Source: Longirhabdus pacifica (lineage in GTDB: Bacteria > Bacillota > Bacilli > Paenibacillales > DSM-105158). From it: DNA of 64,000 nt. How positions within the stretch are numbered: position 1 is the first letter of the stretch; each line of letters begins with the position of its first letter. Positions 18,882-27,727 of the stretch are shown piece by piece. The stretch covers positions 1-64,000 of the forward strand of contig NZ_QXJP01000007.1 of the NCBI RefSeq assembly GCF_004115085.1, given 5' to 3'. Both the position numbers and the translations under genes were made by a program. The notes under the pieces were generated by a model. It was given only the letters and a program-made list of their open reading frames with translations, was not told the origin of the DNA and made no database searches.

Positions 18882-19856
18882 TTAATCCCATGCCAACCAA
18901 CGGTTCAAGCGTTCATAGCAATGCTTTGCGTCTTCATAGCCTTGTGCATACAGCCCTTCCAAGCGTTCTTTATTTCTTTCCACTCTTCCTACCGTTACTT
19001 TTTCTTGCGGTTGAATAATAAACGCTTTTCCTTGTTGTTCTAACTGTTTCAACAATCGCAATGATTCATTGTATGCATCCGCTAGCTTAACCAACGATGA
19101 TGCTAACCCTCTATATCTAGGGTAGAAAAATCGAACTAATCGCTTACGTTTGAAAGCTTTAATTTTAAACGTATTATCTTTTGTTAAAATAACGATGGCC
19201 TTTTTGTTTCCATCTTCAAAAACTTTACGGATGGGAAGTGGATCAGAAATCGCACCATCAAACAGCGTTTTTCCATTCAGTTTCACAGATGGTAGTGCAA
19301 ATGGCAAACTACAAGAAGCGCGCAACACCTCATGTAAATCCCATTCATTGCTGCTACAATCTTCTTTACTAATGTAAATTGGTTTTCCTGAGTGCCCATC
19401 TGTTGTGCCAATCAAAAAATGTTGGTTAGATGCATCAAATGTCTTGAAATCAAGCGGTTCATATTGTAGTGGAATCGTTCGGAAGATTAAATCCAACTTT
19501 AATATACTTCGCTGCTTCAAAACATTTCGAACACTCATATACTGGGGATGGTCGATGTAGTTCACAATTATGTTTTTATTTCTCCCTGATTGCTTGCTAA
19601 TATAAGAAGTGGCGCTGCATGCACCAGAAGAAACACCAACGATGTAAGGAACATGAAGATCTTTTTCCAAAAAATAATCTAAAACTCCTGACGTGTATAA
19701 AGCTTTCATCCCTCCCCCTTCTAGCACAAGACCTATTTTATGGGGATCTTTATCTTTAACATATGTATGATTTGGGATTATTTTTCCTTTCTCTTCCTTG
19801 GAGAGTTGTTGCTCCTTATTGGTTGTTGTTGGTCTTGGTGTTAGTGGTAAGGTCAA
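18882..19856 (-). CDS. Patatin-like phospholipase
   Basis: This 324-residue lipid acyl hydrolase of the bacterial patatin family (YjjU-like) has the oxyanion loop GLVLEGGGMKALYTSGVLDYF, core LEGGGMK, at about 42. The Ser nucleophile is in GVSSGACSA (about 80) and the dyad Asp is in DGAISDPLP. Translation appears to start at TTG 19856, after AAGGAGGAGC; the first ~35 residues are polar and variable. There is no signal peptide, so it is cytosolic or membrane-peripheral. Confidence 0.85.
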   Translation of the reverse strand: MTLPLTPRPTTTNKEQQLSKEEKGKIIPNHTYVKDKDPHKIGLVLEGGGMKALYTSGVLDYFLEKDLHVPYIVGVSSGACSATSYISKQSGRNKNIIVNYIDHPQYMSVRNVLKQRSILKLDLIFRTIPLQYEPLDFKTFDASNQHFLIGTTDGHSGKPIYISKEDCSSNEWDLHEVLRASCSLPFALPSVKLNGKTLFDGAISDPLPIRKVFEDGNKKAIVILTKDNTFKIKAFKRKRLVRFFYPRYRGLASSLVKLADAYNESLRLLKQLEQQGKAFIIQPQEKVTVGRVERNKERLEGLYAQGYEDAKHCYERLNRWLAWD

Positions 19857-19947
19857 ATGATAGCTCCTCCTTGAACAAGACGAACATCACATTCGTCCCG
19901 TGCATATAGAGGTTATCTTACCCTTATTGACGTAGAACATGAGAAAT

Positions 19948-20004
19948 TGCAGTAGAAAACAAAAAACTTATCTTCATACGTAATCCATAGGTGATCAGAT
20001 AAGT
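19948..20004 (-). terminator. Terminator after the amine-oxidase/BsuPI gene; 57-bp repeat copy 1
   Basis: On the minus strand AGATAAG closes a long stem-loop (partner CTTATCT, inner TACGTA-type pairing) followed by TTTTTTGTTTTC. The 57 bp are 56/57 identical to 20807-20863. In this copy the inner ACGTA/TACGT stem is weakened by one change. Confidence 0.7.
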
Positions 20005-20030
20005 AATTTTCTACATGCAGTTGATGAGGA

Positions 20031-20699
20031 TTATTGTTCATTTTGTATCATAAAATAATTTTCTTCGTATACTTCATAATCCTTTTTCTCGGATTTTATT
20101 TCGTAATGTATATCAAATCTCACTTTATATAACTCACTAACAGACCAGTTTGGATCTGATAAATCAATATTCGCTTTAGTAATGAACGATTTACCACTGC
20201 CTATGACTTCATCCCAAATTACGGTTGCATAATCTAAACCGTCACTGTATCTATACGTTTCTTCATCTTCATCATTGTAAATCACAATATCATAGTATAA
20301 CTTAGTATCGAAAGTAGCCGTGACCTCTTCCAAGGTTGGATTATGAAGTATCAACTGTAATTCTAAATTTCGATCAGCATTTATATTTGTGATTAGAAAT
20401 GTTTCTAAATGACCACTATGACATGGTGGGTTACAATCTTCGCTATCTTTTACGTTTACTGTGTTGGTTTGGCTATCCCAAGCCACTTCTTTTTGAAATA
20501 ATTCAGACATATCCCTTAAAGGAACGTAAGTTACTCCTTCGTAAAGTATATTATCAACGTCGACTACTTCATCATTGATCATGATATTTATAGCATTCAA
20601 AAGCACTTTAATATTGGATGAACTTGCTGTGAAAGAAAAACCACTTAATACTATGCATATCAAGATCGCCACTAGTAACAACTTTAATCTACTTTTCAC
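20031..20699 (-). CDS. Secreted copper-amine-oxidase N-like plus BsuPI-domain protein
   Basis: This 222-residue protein has a signal peptide (hydrophobic 5-22). Residues ~33-85 are a copper amine oxidase N-terminal-like (stalk) domain (IMINDEVVDVDNILYEGVTYVPLRD, core TYVPLRDMSELF). Residues ~95-215 are a BsuPI-type beta-sandwich as in the B. subtilis intracellular proteinase inhibitor (LELQLILHNPTLEEVTATF, YRYSDG, WDEVIGSGKSF). It starts at GTG after AAGGAGATG. It is probably cell-surface, and any inhibitor or scaffold role is inference. Confidence 0.75.
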   Translation of the reverse strand: MKSRLKLLLVAILICIVLSGFSFTASSSNIKVLLNAINIMINDEVVDVDNILYEGVTYVPLRDMSELFQKEVAWDSQTNTVNVKDSEDCNPPCHSGHLETFLITNINADRNLELQLILHNPTLEEVTATFDTKLYYDIVIYNDEDEETYRYSDGLDYATVIWDEVIGSGKSFITKANIDLSDPNWSVSELYKVRFDIHYEIKSEKKDYEVYEENYFMIQNEQ

Positions 20700-20806
20700 C
20701 GTCTCATCTCCTTATCATCTTGCATTAGTTTTAATATATTCATTCTAACTAACTTAACCTTAATTTTCCATATTATCTAGTGTGCTTGAATATGAGAATG
20801 AGAAAA

Positions 20807-20863
20807 TGCAGTAGAAAACAAAAAACTTATCTTCATACGTAATCCATACGTGATCAGATAAGT
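20807..20863 (-). terminator. Terminator after the Tubby-like gene; 57-bp repeat copy 2
   Basis: AACTTATCT/AGATAAGTT with an inner ACGTA/TACGT stem is followed by TTTTTTGTTTT on the minus strand (and TTTTATTT on the plus strand). It is a near-identical copy of 19948-20004, 859 bp away. Confidence 0.75.
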
Positions 20864-20903
20864 TTTATTTGGCTTGATGCTGGAAAAGATTTTAAGTCGT
20901 TGC

Positions 20904-21392
20904 CTATGAGCTATTGTTTTGACGTTTCTGTATGGCATTAACTCCCATAATGACAGCTATAAGTTCATAGTCATCTATATGTTCACTATGATTGTCTAAA
21001 CAATAAGCATCGGACTGAAGCCATCCATTGACTTTTTCGAATTGTGCGATGCAAGTACCATCATTTTTGAAAACTTCATAGCTTTTAGAGAACGCTGGGG
21101 ACTTAATTTCATATAGGCTAGAATCTTCTGTCTCATACTCAAATTTTTTCGAGAACATGGACAGCCTCGCTCTTAATAACCCCAACTGATTGTCATGTGA
21201 ATCGATGACTTTCCACTTGGATGAGAAAAATGGGAAAGATCCAGAACAAATGAGATTTCGTTTACTATCGCAAATTTCCAAAGAAGAACCAAACGCACTT
21301 TTCAAATCAAGCATGCCAATTAATTCTGCACTCTCATTTAATATTTCCGTTTCGCCAGCGTTAAAAAAATTATCTTTGAAAAATAGTTTCAC
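20904..21392 (-). CDS. Tubby C-terminal-like (LURP-one/YxjI-type) protein
   Basis: This small soluble protein (about 162 aa) is of the phospholipid-scramblase/Tubby-like beta-barrel type common in Bacillaceae. It begins KLFFKDNFFNAGETEI and ends with the characteristic ELIAVIMGVNAIQKRQ. I prefer GTG 21392 (AGGTGATGGTA upstream); in-frame ATG 21398 and GTG 21401 lie on the ribosome binding site. Its function is unknown. It follows the zinc-ribbon membrane gene with a 42-bp gap and may be cotranscribed. Confidence 0.7.
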   Translation of the reverse strand: MKLFFKDNFFNAGETEILNESAELIGMLDLKSAFGSSLEICDSKRNLICSGSFPFFSSKWKVIDSHDNQLGLLRARLSMFSKKFEYETEDSSLYEIKSPAFSKSYEVFKNDGTCIAQFEKVNGWLQSDAYCLDNHSEHIDDYELIAVIMGVNAIQKRQNNSS

Positions 21393-21434
21393 TACCATCA
21401 CCTACAAATAGATTCAACTTCATTTCAGAAAACG

Positions 21435-22166
21435 TTAAATTATAACAAGTTGAGTCAGGATATATACGATCAATAAATAACCGGTAATAGATAGTATAAC
21501 AAATAAAAATAATTTATTCTCCTTTACGCTAAAAAACTTCACTCCAAACAGCACCGTGAAAGATAGCGCACTTAAACAAGTAATACTTAAAATGAATAAC
21601 GATAAATTAGCTGCAAAAAAACCAAGTAATCCACTTAACAGAAATCCTGCAGCAAATACAGTTTGTATCGCACCTAAAGATGTTAAACTTTCTTTCCACG
21701 TGTACTTTTTGCTTCCAAATCGATTTCCGAATAAAAACATCATACCTAGCAATGCGGCAATAGATATCACACCTAATAGTAAAAATCTCATCGCAATCAA
21801 AAATTCATTTACATCATAGAAGTAAAGTGTTAAAGCGCCTAATTTATTACCTGCTGCAAAACCTAAAAAAGAAAAAGAAAGAACAGAAGCCGCTATACCT
21901 ATGATACCATATACCATATCATTTTTAGTTAACGTTAAACTTCCTATCGGATTGCGAATGATGTCAACCAACTTATTTTTATCCACTTGTTGTATTGCAT
22001 CCTTCATTTTTTCATTCAATGCGTTTGTGTTCGTCTTATCATTAGTAGAGTTTGTATTAGTAGAATTTGTATGTATAGGACTAGACTCAGATGTAGCTGC
22101 AATTTCGTTACAGTGATGCTTTGTATTAGCATCTAACTTCTCACCACAATGTGTACAATATGACAT
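21435..22166 (-). CDS. Zinc-ribbon membrane protein
   Basis: This 243-residue protein opens with a short zinc ribbon (YCTHCGEKLDANTKHHC). A Ser/Thr/Asn-rich spacer with repeated NSTN follows (residues ~25-50), then an amphipathic stretch and about five transmembrane segments (from ~75 to the end), similar to Yip1-like/DUF-type Bacillus proteins. I cannot assign a function. A near-consensus promoter lies at 22227-22256. Confidence 0.7.
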   Translation of the reverse strand: MSYCTHCGEKLDANTKHHCNEIAATSESSPIHTNSTNTNSTNDKTNTNALNEKMKDAIQQVDKNKLVDIIRNPIGSLTLTKNDMVYGIIGIAASVLSFSFLGFAAGNKLGALTLYFYDVNEFLIAMRFLLLGVISIAALLGMMFLFGNRFGSKKYTWKESLTSLGAIQTVFAAGFLLSGLLGFFAANLSLFILSITCLSALSFTVLFGVKFFSVKENKLFLFVILSITGYLLIVYILTQLVII

Positions 22167-22226
22167 GTAATACCTTCCTTCTCATAATAATTTAAATAAT
22201 CAAACAAATATGAGTATAGACTAATT

Positions 22227-22256
22227 TATATATAAGTGTAAAGCATTTTTTGTCAA
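22227..22256 (-). promoter_or_regulatory. SigA promoter of the zinc-ribbon gene
   Basis: On the minus strand TTGACA (22256-22251) and TATATA (22232-22227) are separated by 18 bases. They lie 60-90 bp upstream of the ATG at 22166. Confidence 0.6.
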
Positions 22257-22452
22257 TATTTATAATTATTTTTGTTATTTTATCTCATATTATCGATTTT
22301 AGTCATGTATGATTTCTTCTCTTGTAACGAATTTTTACAGGGAAAACTTTGAAAGAAAAGCTGTTCCATGATATTCTATTTATTGGTGCTGTAACCGGAT
22401 ATCCATGAATACACTGTATTAACTTATTACGCTTAAAATGAAAGGAAAGGTA

Positions 22453-23229
22453 ATGAATCTTAAACATATTGTAGAACATTCTATTTTTTCACGTTTTATC
22501 TTAACGATTATTATTATTAATGCCATTATCATTGGACTGGAAACAGATCCCGATTTATATCAATCCTATCATTCGTTATTTACGATGATTGATATTGTAT
22601 TTCTAGCCATCTTTACGATTGAAATTGCATTAAAACTTATTGTGTATCGCGGAAAATTTTTCGCAGATGGTTGGAATATACTTGATTTTGCCATCGTGTT
22701 TGGTAGTTTAGTATTGTATAGCTCTAATTTTGTAAGTGTGCTTCGTATTTTACGCGTATTAAGAGTACTGAGAACGATATCTGCTATTCCTTCATTACGT
22801 AGACTCGTTGATGCCTTGTTTATGGCTATTCCTGCCATTGGATCGGTTACTGTATTGATGTGTATCATTTTCTACATTTATGCTATTATTGGTGCTACTT
22901 TCTTCAATGAAGTTGCTCCTGAATATTTTGGTAATTTGTCATTAAGTGCGCTCACTTTATTTCAAGTATTTACGCTGGAGAGTTGGGCTAGCGGCGTCTT
23001 CCGCCCTATTTTTGCAGAAGTGAGTTGGTCATGGATTTATTTTGTATCCTTTATTGTAGTATCTACCTTCATTATCTTGAATCTCATCGTCGGGGAGATT
23101 GTAAACAATGCGCAAAAACTTTCCGAAGAAATAGAGGAAGACAATCAAGATTTACATAAGGTCATGAAAGAGATTGATGAATTAAAACAGTTAATGCTGC
23201 AAAAAGAAAACCATAACGATGTGAAATAA
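22453..23229 (+). CDS. Voltage-gated sodium channel (BacNaV, NaChBac-type)
   Basis: This 258-residue six-transmembrane channel subunit is expected to form homotetramers. S4 carries the voltage-sensor arginines (VLRILRVLRVLRTI), and the pore has the selectivity filter TLESWAS (Glu176), identical to that of NaChBac. S6 ends in ILNLIVGEIVNN, and a C-terminal coiled coil (EEIEEDNQDLHKVMKEIDEL, about 220-250) follows. I choose ATG 22453 after AAAGGAAAGG; an ATG at 22438 has no site. Such channels link pH, sodium and motility in alkaliphilic Bacillus. Confidence 0.9.
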   Translation: MNLKHIVEHSIFSRFILTIIIINAIIIGLETDPDLYQSYHSLFTMIDIVFLAIFTIEIALKLIVYRGKFFADGWNILDFAIVFGSLVLYSSNFVSVLRILRVLRVLRTISAIPSLRRLVDALFMAIPAIGSVTVLMCIIFYIYAIIGATFFNEVAPEYFGNLSLSALTLFQVFTLESWASGVFRPIFAEVSWSWIYFVSFIVVSTFIILNLIVGEIVNNAQKLSEEIEEDNQDLHKVMKEIDELKQLMLQKENHNDVK

Positions 23230-23285
23230 GAGTCGTTCAGATCATGTGGGCAATGTATACTATTGTTATTCACTGTATACTGTAT

Positions 23286-23313
23286 CAGATAATCATTGAT
23301 TATCTGGTTTTTT
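23286..23313 (+). terminator. Terminator of the sodium channel gene
   Basis: CAGATAATC-ATT-GATTATCTG is a perfect 9-bp stem followed by GTTTTTT. Confidence 0.85.
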
Positions 23314-23436
23314 CTATTAGGAGTTTAGTTTGACCTATGGCTGGCCTATGTATGTTTTCTTATCATATGGTTAATATACTTTTAATTATCTTTTTTATAT
23401 TATTCTTAAGTAGCATGATGCTAAGTTACGCAAAAG

Positions 23437-24654
23437 GTGGGGACTATTATTTCATTATTATCACAAAATAAAATGAGAATGTTTATTCTCATGCTCAATA
23501 TGTTTATTACGATGGTTGGTGTAGGTATTATCATTCCTGTCTTACCAACCTTTCTGCAAGGATTCGAAAACCCTGGAGTAGCCATGGGCTTACTAGTGGC
23601 CTTCTTTTCTTTTGCACAATTTATATTTTCTCCTATTGCCGGTAGGTTGTCGGATGAATGGGGAAGAAGATTGCCGATTATATTCGGATTGTTCATTTTT
23701 ACTGTATCACAAGTTATTTACGCATTTGGAACGGAACTTTGGGTGCTATACATATCCAGATTGTTAGGCGGAGTCGGAGCCGCATTCGTCACTACTCCAA
23801 TGTTAGCTTATATCGCAGACATTACGACAGAGAAAGAACGTGCCAAAGGAATGGGATTGATCGGAGCTAGTATGTCATTAGGCTTTGTCATCGGTCCTGG
23901 TGTCGGAGGATTTCTAGCACCATTAGGCATTCGGACTCCATTTTACATTGCTGCTATTATTGCAGGCATCGCTACGATATTGTCTTTCTTTATGTTACCT
24001 GAAACGTTATCTAAAGAAGCACGAATGAAAAAACGATCGCTACAAGGACAAAAAGAGAATATGCTTAAGCAGCTAGTAAGATCATTCGGTGCTCCTTATT
24101 TTGTGTTACTTGTTCTTGTATTTACGATGTCATTTGGACTTGCAAATCTAGAAGCCATTTTTGGTCTTTACGTGGATCGAAAACTAGGATTTACTCCTAC
24201 AGATATCGCCATTATTATTACCGTCGGTGCTTTAATAGGGGTAGTCATACAAGCATTAGCCGTAGATAAACTGGTCAACAAATTTGGAGAAGCAAAAGTG
24301 ATCAATTGGAGTTTTTTCATTGCTGCAATTTGTAGTATCGCCCTTATTTTAACGACTACGTTTTGGGGAATCTTGCTCGGCACAATGGTTTTCTTTACTG
24401 TTACTTCCCTTATGCGACCAGCACTCAACACGTTACTCTCAAAAATGGCGGGCTCACAACAAGGTTTTGTTGCAGGAATGAACAACATGTATATGAGTCT
24501 TGGTAACATGATTGGACCAGCGCTTGCTGGTGTACTGTTCGATATTCAAATCAATGCACCGTTTACTGTCGGTGGCAGTGTCATGATGTTAAGTATATTC
24601 ATATTTTCCATCTGGCTCTGGCAAAGAAAACAACGTGCAGTGGAAACATCTTAA
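23437..24654 (+). CDS. MFS drug-efflux-type transporter
   Basis: This is a 12-helix major facilitator of the DHA1 type, about 400 aa. It has GVGIIIPVLPTF in helix 1, GRLSDEWGRRLPI in the 2-3 loop (motif A) and GFVIGPGVGG (motif C) in helix 5, as in drug/H+ antiporters. The start is uncertain. The listed GTG lies inside the ribosome binding site (AAAGGTGGGG, 23433-23442). An ATT at 23449 sits at ideal spacing and gives the family-like N-terminus MSLLSQNK, and the first ATG (23473) is far from any site. Confidence 0.88.
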   Translation: MGTIISLLSQNKMRMFILMLNMFITMVGVGIIIPVLPTFLQGFENPGVAMGLLVAFFSFAQFIFSPIAGRLSDEWGRRLPIIFGLFIFTVSQVIYAFGTELWVLYISRLLGGVGAAFVTTPMLAYIADITTEKERAKGMGLIGASMSLGFVIGPGVGGFLAPLGIRTPFYIAAIIAGIATILSFFMLPETLSKEARMKKRSLQGQKENMLKQLVRSFGAPYFVLLVLVFTMSFGLANLEAIFGLYVDRKLGFTPTDIAIIITVGALIGVVIQALAVDKLVNKFGEAKVINWSFFIAAICSIALILTTTFWGILLGTMVFFTVTSLMRPALNTLLSKMAGSQQGFVAGMNNMYMSLGNMIGPALAGVLFDIQINAPFTVGGSVMMLSIFIFSIWLWQRKQRAVETS

Positions 24655-24670
24655 ATATCATACTATGTAC

Positions 24671-24715
24671 AAAAAGCTGCTCGTAAGGTTCATTTTCCTT
24701 ACAGAGCAGCTTTTT
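24671..24715. terminator. Bidirectional terminator
   Basis: AAAAAGCTGCTC-GTAAGG pairs with CCTTAC-A-GAGCAGCTTTTT, a stem of nearly 18 bp. It serves the convergent MFS and PLP-enzyme genes. Confidence 0.88.
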
Positions 24716-24745
24716 GGTGTTAAGATCATGGTTATTGCGTCATGG

Positions 24746-26245
24746 TTATTTTTGATTATTACGTCTCCATCGAATAAATACATGTCCCAAACGATCACTC
24801 AAACTAATTTTTTGCTGTGTTTTTGAAGCCCCTTTACCAGCCTGTTCCATTACCTCTACTTCCTGTTCAGGAGGAGCTAAATCAGCAGGAAGTTCTCCTC
24901 TCGGACTATATAGATTTCTCATCATTTGCAGCACTTGTTTTTTCACCATACCTCTCAATGGTACGCGTGATATCATACCATACATTGCCGCTCCACCTTC
25001 ATAAGCGTAATGCGGATTATCACGAACTTCATTCACAGCATGTTGAATATCTGCAATATACTCATCCGCGATCACTTCATGTCCAGGCATCACCATGCAG
25101 TGCAGACATTCGGGTCTCTGCTGTCTATCTATATGCCAACCCCGTGCTTCCAGCCGATCGGCAACAGCAAATATATTTAGCTTCGGGTCTGTAGAGCGGT
25201 AAGCGAAGACACTCATAGGTGGAGTACTCATGACCTCTAGCCCATCTATTTCTTGAATCCCGTTCATGATTTTTTTTGTCGTATCCATAATGACTTTTGT
25301 TTTCTCTACGTAACCTTCCTCACCAAAATAATGCAACACTGCCCAAGCTGCTGCAAAAGCTCCTCCTGCTCTTGTACCTAGCAATGCAGGGGATGCAAAT
25401 ACTCCACCAGCCCAGTTTTCACTCACAAAAAATTGCGATTCCAGATAGGACATGTTGCGATACACGATGATAGAAGCACCTTTCGCTGCATACCCATACT
25501 TATGTATATCTGCGGCGATAGAAGTCACTCCTTTTACCCTAAAATCAAATAATGGTACGTTATACTGTAATTTCTCTACAAAAGGCAACAAGAAACCTCC
25601 CAGACAAGCATCCACATGTAACGGTAAACGATGACTATGCGCAATCTCACCTAATGCTTCAATAGGATCAATCATCCCATGTGGATAGGAAGGTGCTGAG
25701 GCAATGATGCCTATCGTATTGCGATTTATTTTCCGCTTCACCATATCAATTTTCACCTTGTAATCATCGTCGAGCGGAATACGTACCAATTTAACCCCAA
25801 AATAAGAGGAGGCTTTTTCAAAGGCAACATGAATGGATTCAGGTACGATCATTTCTGGTTTCTTAATCCATGGCTTATGTTTTTTTGCATAATCTCGGTA
25901 CGTTTTTACTGCTAGTAAACAACTTTCCGTTCCTCCTGAAGTCATCGTGCCACATACGTTCTCATCCCCATGAAGCATGTTCGCAGTCATTCTAACGACT
26001 TCGGACTCCATTTTCTTTAAGCTTTTAAACGCGAGTGGATTTAAACCATTTTCAGAAAGATACGTCGTAAAAGCATCATGTAAAAATTGCTGATGTTCTT
26101 CTCCTAGATAGTATACAAGGCTCCATGTCTTCCCATCTTTATAATTGACATCGCCTTCTTTCATCTCTCTTAATTGCTCCAGTATACTTTCCTTCGCTAT
26201 TCCTTTTTTCGGTAGCGTCACATTTTCATCTACTAATGTTTTCAT
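24746..26245 (-). CDS. PLP-dependent lyase resembling sphingosine-1-phosphate lyase
   Basis: This 499-residue type I-fold PLP enzyme of the group II decarboxylase family has TSGGTESCLLAVKTYRD (cofactor phosphate), HVDACLGGFLLPF (Asp212) and the Schiff-base Lys249 in DIHKYGYAAKG. The overall layout (GKTWSLVYY near 40, NPLAFKSLKKMESEVV, C-terminal PRVPL-like SRVPLRGMV) matches S1P lyases rather than glutamate decarboxylase. Unlike the eukaryotic enzyme it has no membrane anchor. The substrate in a bacterium making no known sphingolipid is open. Good ribosome site AAAGGGAG. Confidence 0.78.
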   Translation of the reverse strand: MKTLVDENVTLPKKGIAKESILEQLREMKEGDVNYKDGKTWSLVYYLGEEHQQFLHDAFTTYLSENGLNPLAFKSLKKMESEVVRMTANMLHGDENVCGTMTSGGTESCLLAVKTYRDYAKKHKPWIKKPEMIVPESIHVAFEKASSYFGVKLVRIPLDDDYKVKIDMVKRKINRNTIGIIASAPSYPHGMIDPIEALGEIAHSHRLPLHVDACLGGFLLPFVEKLQYNVPLFDFRVKGVTSIAADIHKYGYAAKGASIIVYRNMSYLESQFFVSENWAGGVFASPALLGTRAGGAFAAAWAVLHYFGEEGYVEKTKVIMDTTKKIMNGIQEIDGLEVMSTPPMSVFAYRSTDPKLNIFAVADRLEARGWHIDRQQRPECLHCMVMPGHEVIADEYIADIQHAVNEVRDNPHYAYEGGAAMYGMISRVPLRGMVKKQVLQMMRNLYSPRGELPADLAPPEQEVEVMEQAGKGASKTQQKISLSDRLGHVFIRWRRNNQK

Positions 26246-26274
26246 TGTTTTATCTCCCTTTCATCTTTATATCT

Positions 26275-27438
26275 TTATATCCATGATCGAAATAATAAAC
26301 CGATAGAAATACCTAAATAATTACCCGCAATGTATCCCAAAATTCCCATGGATAAACCAGACAAAATCACGCTAGGATTTTTGATAGATGCAGCCACAAG
26401 TGGAATAAATGGAGGCGAGCAAATAGCTGCCGTGGAAGTGACGAGAAATGTATCCGTATCGATAGAGAAAATTTTACAAAACAGGGCATGTAGCAGCATC
26501 GAACCGAAAATGGCAGTGCCGACATAAATGAAAATATCTCCATTAACAAAACTTAAATTTTCTAGTCTCGTCATAGAGCCGATGATGATACAAAATATAT
26601 AAATAAAATACATACCAAATGAAAAGGTACGAGGAATTTGCCTCACCCTATCTATGAGTGAAATGGCTACACCAAACGTCGTAATACATAAAATAATGAC
26701 TGCCGTTTGCATAGATGATGCAAAAAATGAACTAATACCAAATGAGATAGCAAACAGAATGATAGATAACAACAATGCACCAAGTAAATATTTCAAATAA
26801 GACGGTTTAATCAGATCTTTATATAGTGTGATATCTTCTATTTCCGCTATATCCCCATTATTGTTAGCGCTTTCATTTTGCTGTTTGAAACGAGGTAAGA
26901 TGAGTTGAAATACACTCCTCCCTATCGTCAACACAAATACAATAAATAATAGGGATAAGACGGTATCATAAGCTAAAAAAACAGCAAATAAGTCGGAATT
27001 CACATCCAATGCAGCTTGAATAGAGGCAAGATTGGGCGTTCCACCAGTATAAACGCCAACAGATAAGCCCGCTAATTGATACGCTTCTTCTGCGTACCGT
27101 TCACTGTAGAAAAACGTTAAAACTCCAACAATAATGGTGACAGACGTAATAGCCAAGATCATCGATAATAAAGCTTTACCTGCTAATTCACTAAACCAAC
27201 TTCGAATATTTAATGAAAATAAAAGTAAGGGTAGTGCGATCATGATCATGATGCCAGAAAATGTTTCAAGATCAGCTGGCGGTATGTGTGATAAGTCAAA
27301 TACGTTGCCAATAAATAATCCTGCAAAATAACACAACAGAACGATCCCTATTTTACGGATGGCAGAAAATTGGATGCAGGCCCAAATGATAATAGCCGGC
27401 ATCATCAGAAAATAAATGAATAAAAACATAGTGGGCAT
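26275..27438 (-). CDS. DUF819 membrane protein (YjcL-like)
   Basis: This integral membrane protein of about 387 aa with roughly ten or eleven hydrophobic segments has the DUF819 hallmark GVYTGGTPNLASI (about 130) and the mirrored second-half motif TAAICSPPFIPLVAASIKNP. It looks like a transporter with an inverted repeat, substrate unknown. The likely start is ATG 27438 with AAAGGAG 12 bases upstream. It sits 29 bp upstream of the S1P-lyase-like gene, so the two are probably an operon and may share a substrate pathway. Confidence 0.78.
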   Translation of the reverse strand: MPTMFLFIYFLMMPAIIIWACIQFSAIRKIGIVLLCYFAGLFIGNVFDLSHIPPADLETFSGIMIMIALPLLLFSLNIRSWFSELAGKALLSMILAITSVTIIVGVLTFFYSERYAEEAYQLAGLSVGVYTGGTPNLASIQAALDVNSDLFAVFLAYDTVLSLLFIVFVLTIGRSVFQLILPRFKQQNESANNNGDIAEIEDITLYKDLIKPSYLKYLLGALLLSIILFAISFGISSFFASSMQTAVIILCITTFGVAISLIDRVRQIPRTFSFGMYFIYIFCIIIGSMTRLENLSFVNGDIFIYVGTAIFGSMLLHALFCKIFSIDTDTFLVTSTAAICSPPFIPLVAASIKNPSVILSGLSMGILGYIAGNYLGISIGLLFRSWI

Positions 27439-27727
27439 GTAGTGCAACATCTCCTTTGAATTATATTGAATTTTAAATATTCTGAATATATAGTATATTT
27501 ATTGCGCCTATCCCCTATACATTCCACTATTACACTGTCCATCATAGATGTTATCTCTTATATACTATACTTTATCTCTATGAAAGAAAATATATTTTCA
27601 TTACTTTACTTGGATTTAGTAGTATAAAGTGATCCACAGTATATGATATATTATGCTTGCATAGAGGACATAGTGTAAAATAAAGAACGTAGTAGCTGCA
27701 TTTCACCTATGTTTGGAGGTTATAAAT

